Shown here: in pieces, positions 62,763 to 64,000 of the stretch
Position numbering within the stretch: the first letter of the stretch is position 1
How the letters are laid out: the number at the start of each line of letters is the position of its first letter
DNA from: UBA4582 sp013204195
Lineage (GTDB): Bacteria; Pseudomonadota; Gammaproteobacteria; Pseudomonadales; Azotimanducaceae
DNA length: 64,000 bases
Assembly: GCA_963925735.1 (NCBI GenBank)
Contig: CAWUUH010000039.1
Span: 33,477-97,476 of the forward strand
Direction of reading: 5' to 3'
Notes under the pieces: model-generated
Seen by the model: only the letters and a program-made list of their open reading frames with translations
Databases searched by the model: none
Told to the model about the DNA's origin: nothing
Made by a program: the position numbers and the translations under genes

Positions 62763-64000
62763 ATGGATTTTGTCTGGATTTTGTTTGCCTTTGGCTGCGG
62801 CCTTGGGGTGCGCGTGTTCTCGCTGCCACCACTGGTTGGCTATCTTGCTGCAGGGTTTATGCTTAATGGGCTTGGGGTGCGGCCAGCCGAGGGTTTGCAA
62901 ACCCTGGCGGATCTTGGCATCACCTTGATGCTGTTTACGATTGGTTTGAAACTCAACCTGCGCGACCTGTTCAAGGTTGAAGTGTATGGCGGTGCGCTGT
63001 CGCATCTGGTGCTCTGGACCGGGCTCATCAGTGTGGTGTTCGTGAGCCTGGGCGCGCTGATGCTGCCGCATTTTGCGGATATCGATTTTACGGGCGCGGC
63101 GCTGCTGGCATTTGCCTGTAGTTTTTCTAGCACCGTCTGCATCGTCAAGCTGTTAGAAGAAAATGGCGAGATGAAAACCCGCCATGGTCAGATCGCCATT
63201 GGCATTTTAGTCGTTCAGGATATCGCGGCCGTGTTGTTCCTGGCATTTGCGACCCACGAGTTACCCTCGTTGTGGGTTGTCTGCTTGGTATTGTTGATTC
63301 CGGCTCGACCCGTTCTATACCGCATCATGAATCATGCTGGCCACGGTGAGCTGTTGCCATTGACCGGGTTTTTTCTGGCGCTGGGCGGGTATGAGCTGTT
63401 CAGTTTGCTTAACCTTAAAGGCGACCTTGGTGCCTTGGCGGCAGGGCTGTTATTGAGTCAGCATGCCAAGTCGGGGGAGCTGGCCAAGGCGCTGCTGAAT
63501 TTTAAAGACCTGTTTTTGATCGGTTTCTTTCTGTCCATTGGTTTCATCGCTTTACCAGACTGGCCGATGGTGGTCAGTGCGGTATTGTTAACCCTGTTGC
63601 TGCCCCTTAAATTTTTGTTGTTTTTCGGTTTGTTTATTTTGCTTCGATTGCGGGCTCGCAGTAGTTACCTCGCGTCTCTGGCGCTGACTAACTACAGTGA
63701 GTTCGGCTTGATTGTGGCGGTACTGTGTGTCAATACTGGCTGGCTAGACAAGCAGTGGCTGGTGATCCTCGCGCTGACCGTCGCCTTATCTTTCGTCTTT
63801 ACCAGTGTAGTTCATCGATCGAGCCATGCCCTGTACAGCCGCCACAAGGGCTTTATACGGCGCTTTGAATATCCCCAGCGTCTGGCAGAAGACCTGCAAC
63901 ATGAACCCCTGGGCGCCGAAATTTTGGTGATTGGTCTTGGGCGGGTGGGTAAGGGAGCGTTCCATGCGCTGCAGGCCGATCTCGGTGACAAGGTCTGGGG
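62763..64000 (+). CDS. Kef-type K+/H+ antiporter (CPA2 family), 5' part
   Basis: Open to the window's right edge. At least eleven membrane helices in the first 350 residues include ADLGITLMLFTIGLKLN and GILVVQDIAAVLF (the conserved Asp of CPA2 antiporters) and LGDLGALAAGLLLSQH-like motifs. At the edge EILVIGLGRVGKGAF opens a TrkA-N Rossmann domain. AAGGAGG lies 10 nt before ATG 62763. Exchanges K+ for H+, often gated by glutathione adducts. No 3' end is visible. Confidence 0.92.
   Translation, partial: MDFVWILFAFGCGLGVRVFSLPPLVGYLAAGFMLNGLGVRPAEGLQTLADLGITLMLFTIGLKLNLRDLFKVEVYGGALSHLVLWTGLISVVFVSLGALMLPHFADIDFTGAALLAFACSFSSTVCIVKLLEENGEMKTRHGQIAIGILVVQDIAAVLFLAFATHELPSLWVVCLVLLIPARPVLYRIMNHAGHGELLPLTGFFLALGGYELFSLLNLKGDLGALAAGLLLSQHAKSGELAKALLNFKDLFLIGFFLSIGFIALPDWPMVVSAVLLTLLLPLKFLLFFGLFILLRLRARSSYLASLALTNYSEFGLIVAVLCVNTGWLDKQWLVILALTVALSFVFTSVVHRSSHALYSRHKGFIRRFEYPQRLAEDLQHEPLGAEILVIGLGRVGKGAFHALQADLGDKVW

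Overview
The window looks like a chromosomal segment of a free-living, probably marine, gammaproteobacterium. The grounds are moderate GC, dense short-spaced genes, Gram-negative envelope functions (RND efflux, soluble lytic transglycosylase, UbiA/sugar transferase) and many acyl-CoA, CoA-transferase, FMN/FAD and MBL-fold enzymes typical of aerobic heterotrophs. No rRNA, tRNA, CRISPR array, transposase, integrase or phage gene was seen. The window opens inside an ammonium transporter and closes inside a Kef-type K+/H+ antiporter.

Layout. 1-8.6 kb: amt (3' part), ddl, S9 peptidase, glutaredoxin-like + tatD, slt, usp and a membrane-anchored hypothetical. 8.7-11.6 kb: topA with a recognisable promoter and terminator. 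11.6-18.2 kb: sulfatase, Baeyer-Villiger-type monooxygenase, and a LysR regulator divergent from doxX-azoR-pirin. 18.2-25.3 kb (mostly minus strand): a translationally coupled amidohydrolase / epoxide hydrolase-like / FAD monooxygenase-like operon, preceded by a TetR operon with two conserved-looking small genes and a clean palindromic operator, then ppa and an esterase-like hydrolase. 25.5-35.6 kb: MFS transporter, transglutaminase, enoyl-CoA hydratase and a redoxin, then a spermidine-synthase-like protein, sugar transferase, UbiA-family protein, amidase and CoA-transferase. 35.6-37 kb: AT-rich, repeat-laden spacer around an H-NS-like gene. 37-44.2 kb: exported MsrA, two Gfo/Idh/MocA dehydrogenases with a TIM-barrel isomerase, a VTT/flavin-disulfide-reductase fusion and an LLM oxidoreductase. 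44.3-49.5 kb: RND pump, adaptor and a frameshifted TetR. 49.7-64 kb: PPOX-like protein, orphan ClpP, second LLM enzyme, M28 peptidase, three MBL-fold hydrolases, two acyl-CoA dehydrogenases, quinone oxidoreductase, broken DUF6614 gene, CoA-transferase, Kef antiporter.

The most notable item is at 28917-30014. A redoxin reading frame is interrupted by a single in-frame TGA exactly at the redox motif, giving WAPY-U-GC, and the TGA is followed at the right distance by a 6-bp stem with a 5-nt loop. This is best read as a selenocysteine-containing ResA-like WAxxUGC protein that ordinary gene calling would split in two. A second pattern is that many intergenic gaps carry short, mutually unrelated tandem duplications, most often with a 13-bp period and several times running into a stop codon.

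Functionally, the accessory genes suggest oxidation and hydrolysis of lipid-, terpene- or steroid-like compounds feeding into acyl-CoA metabolism, with thiol/selenol redox and efflux functions alongside. That metabolic reading is inference from families and gene order, not something the sequence proves.
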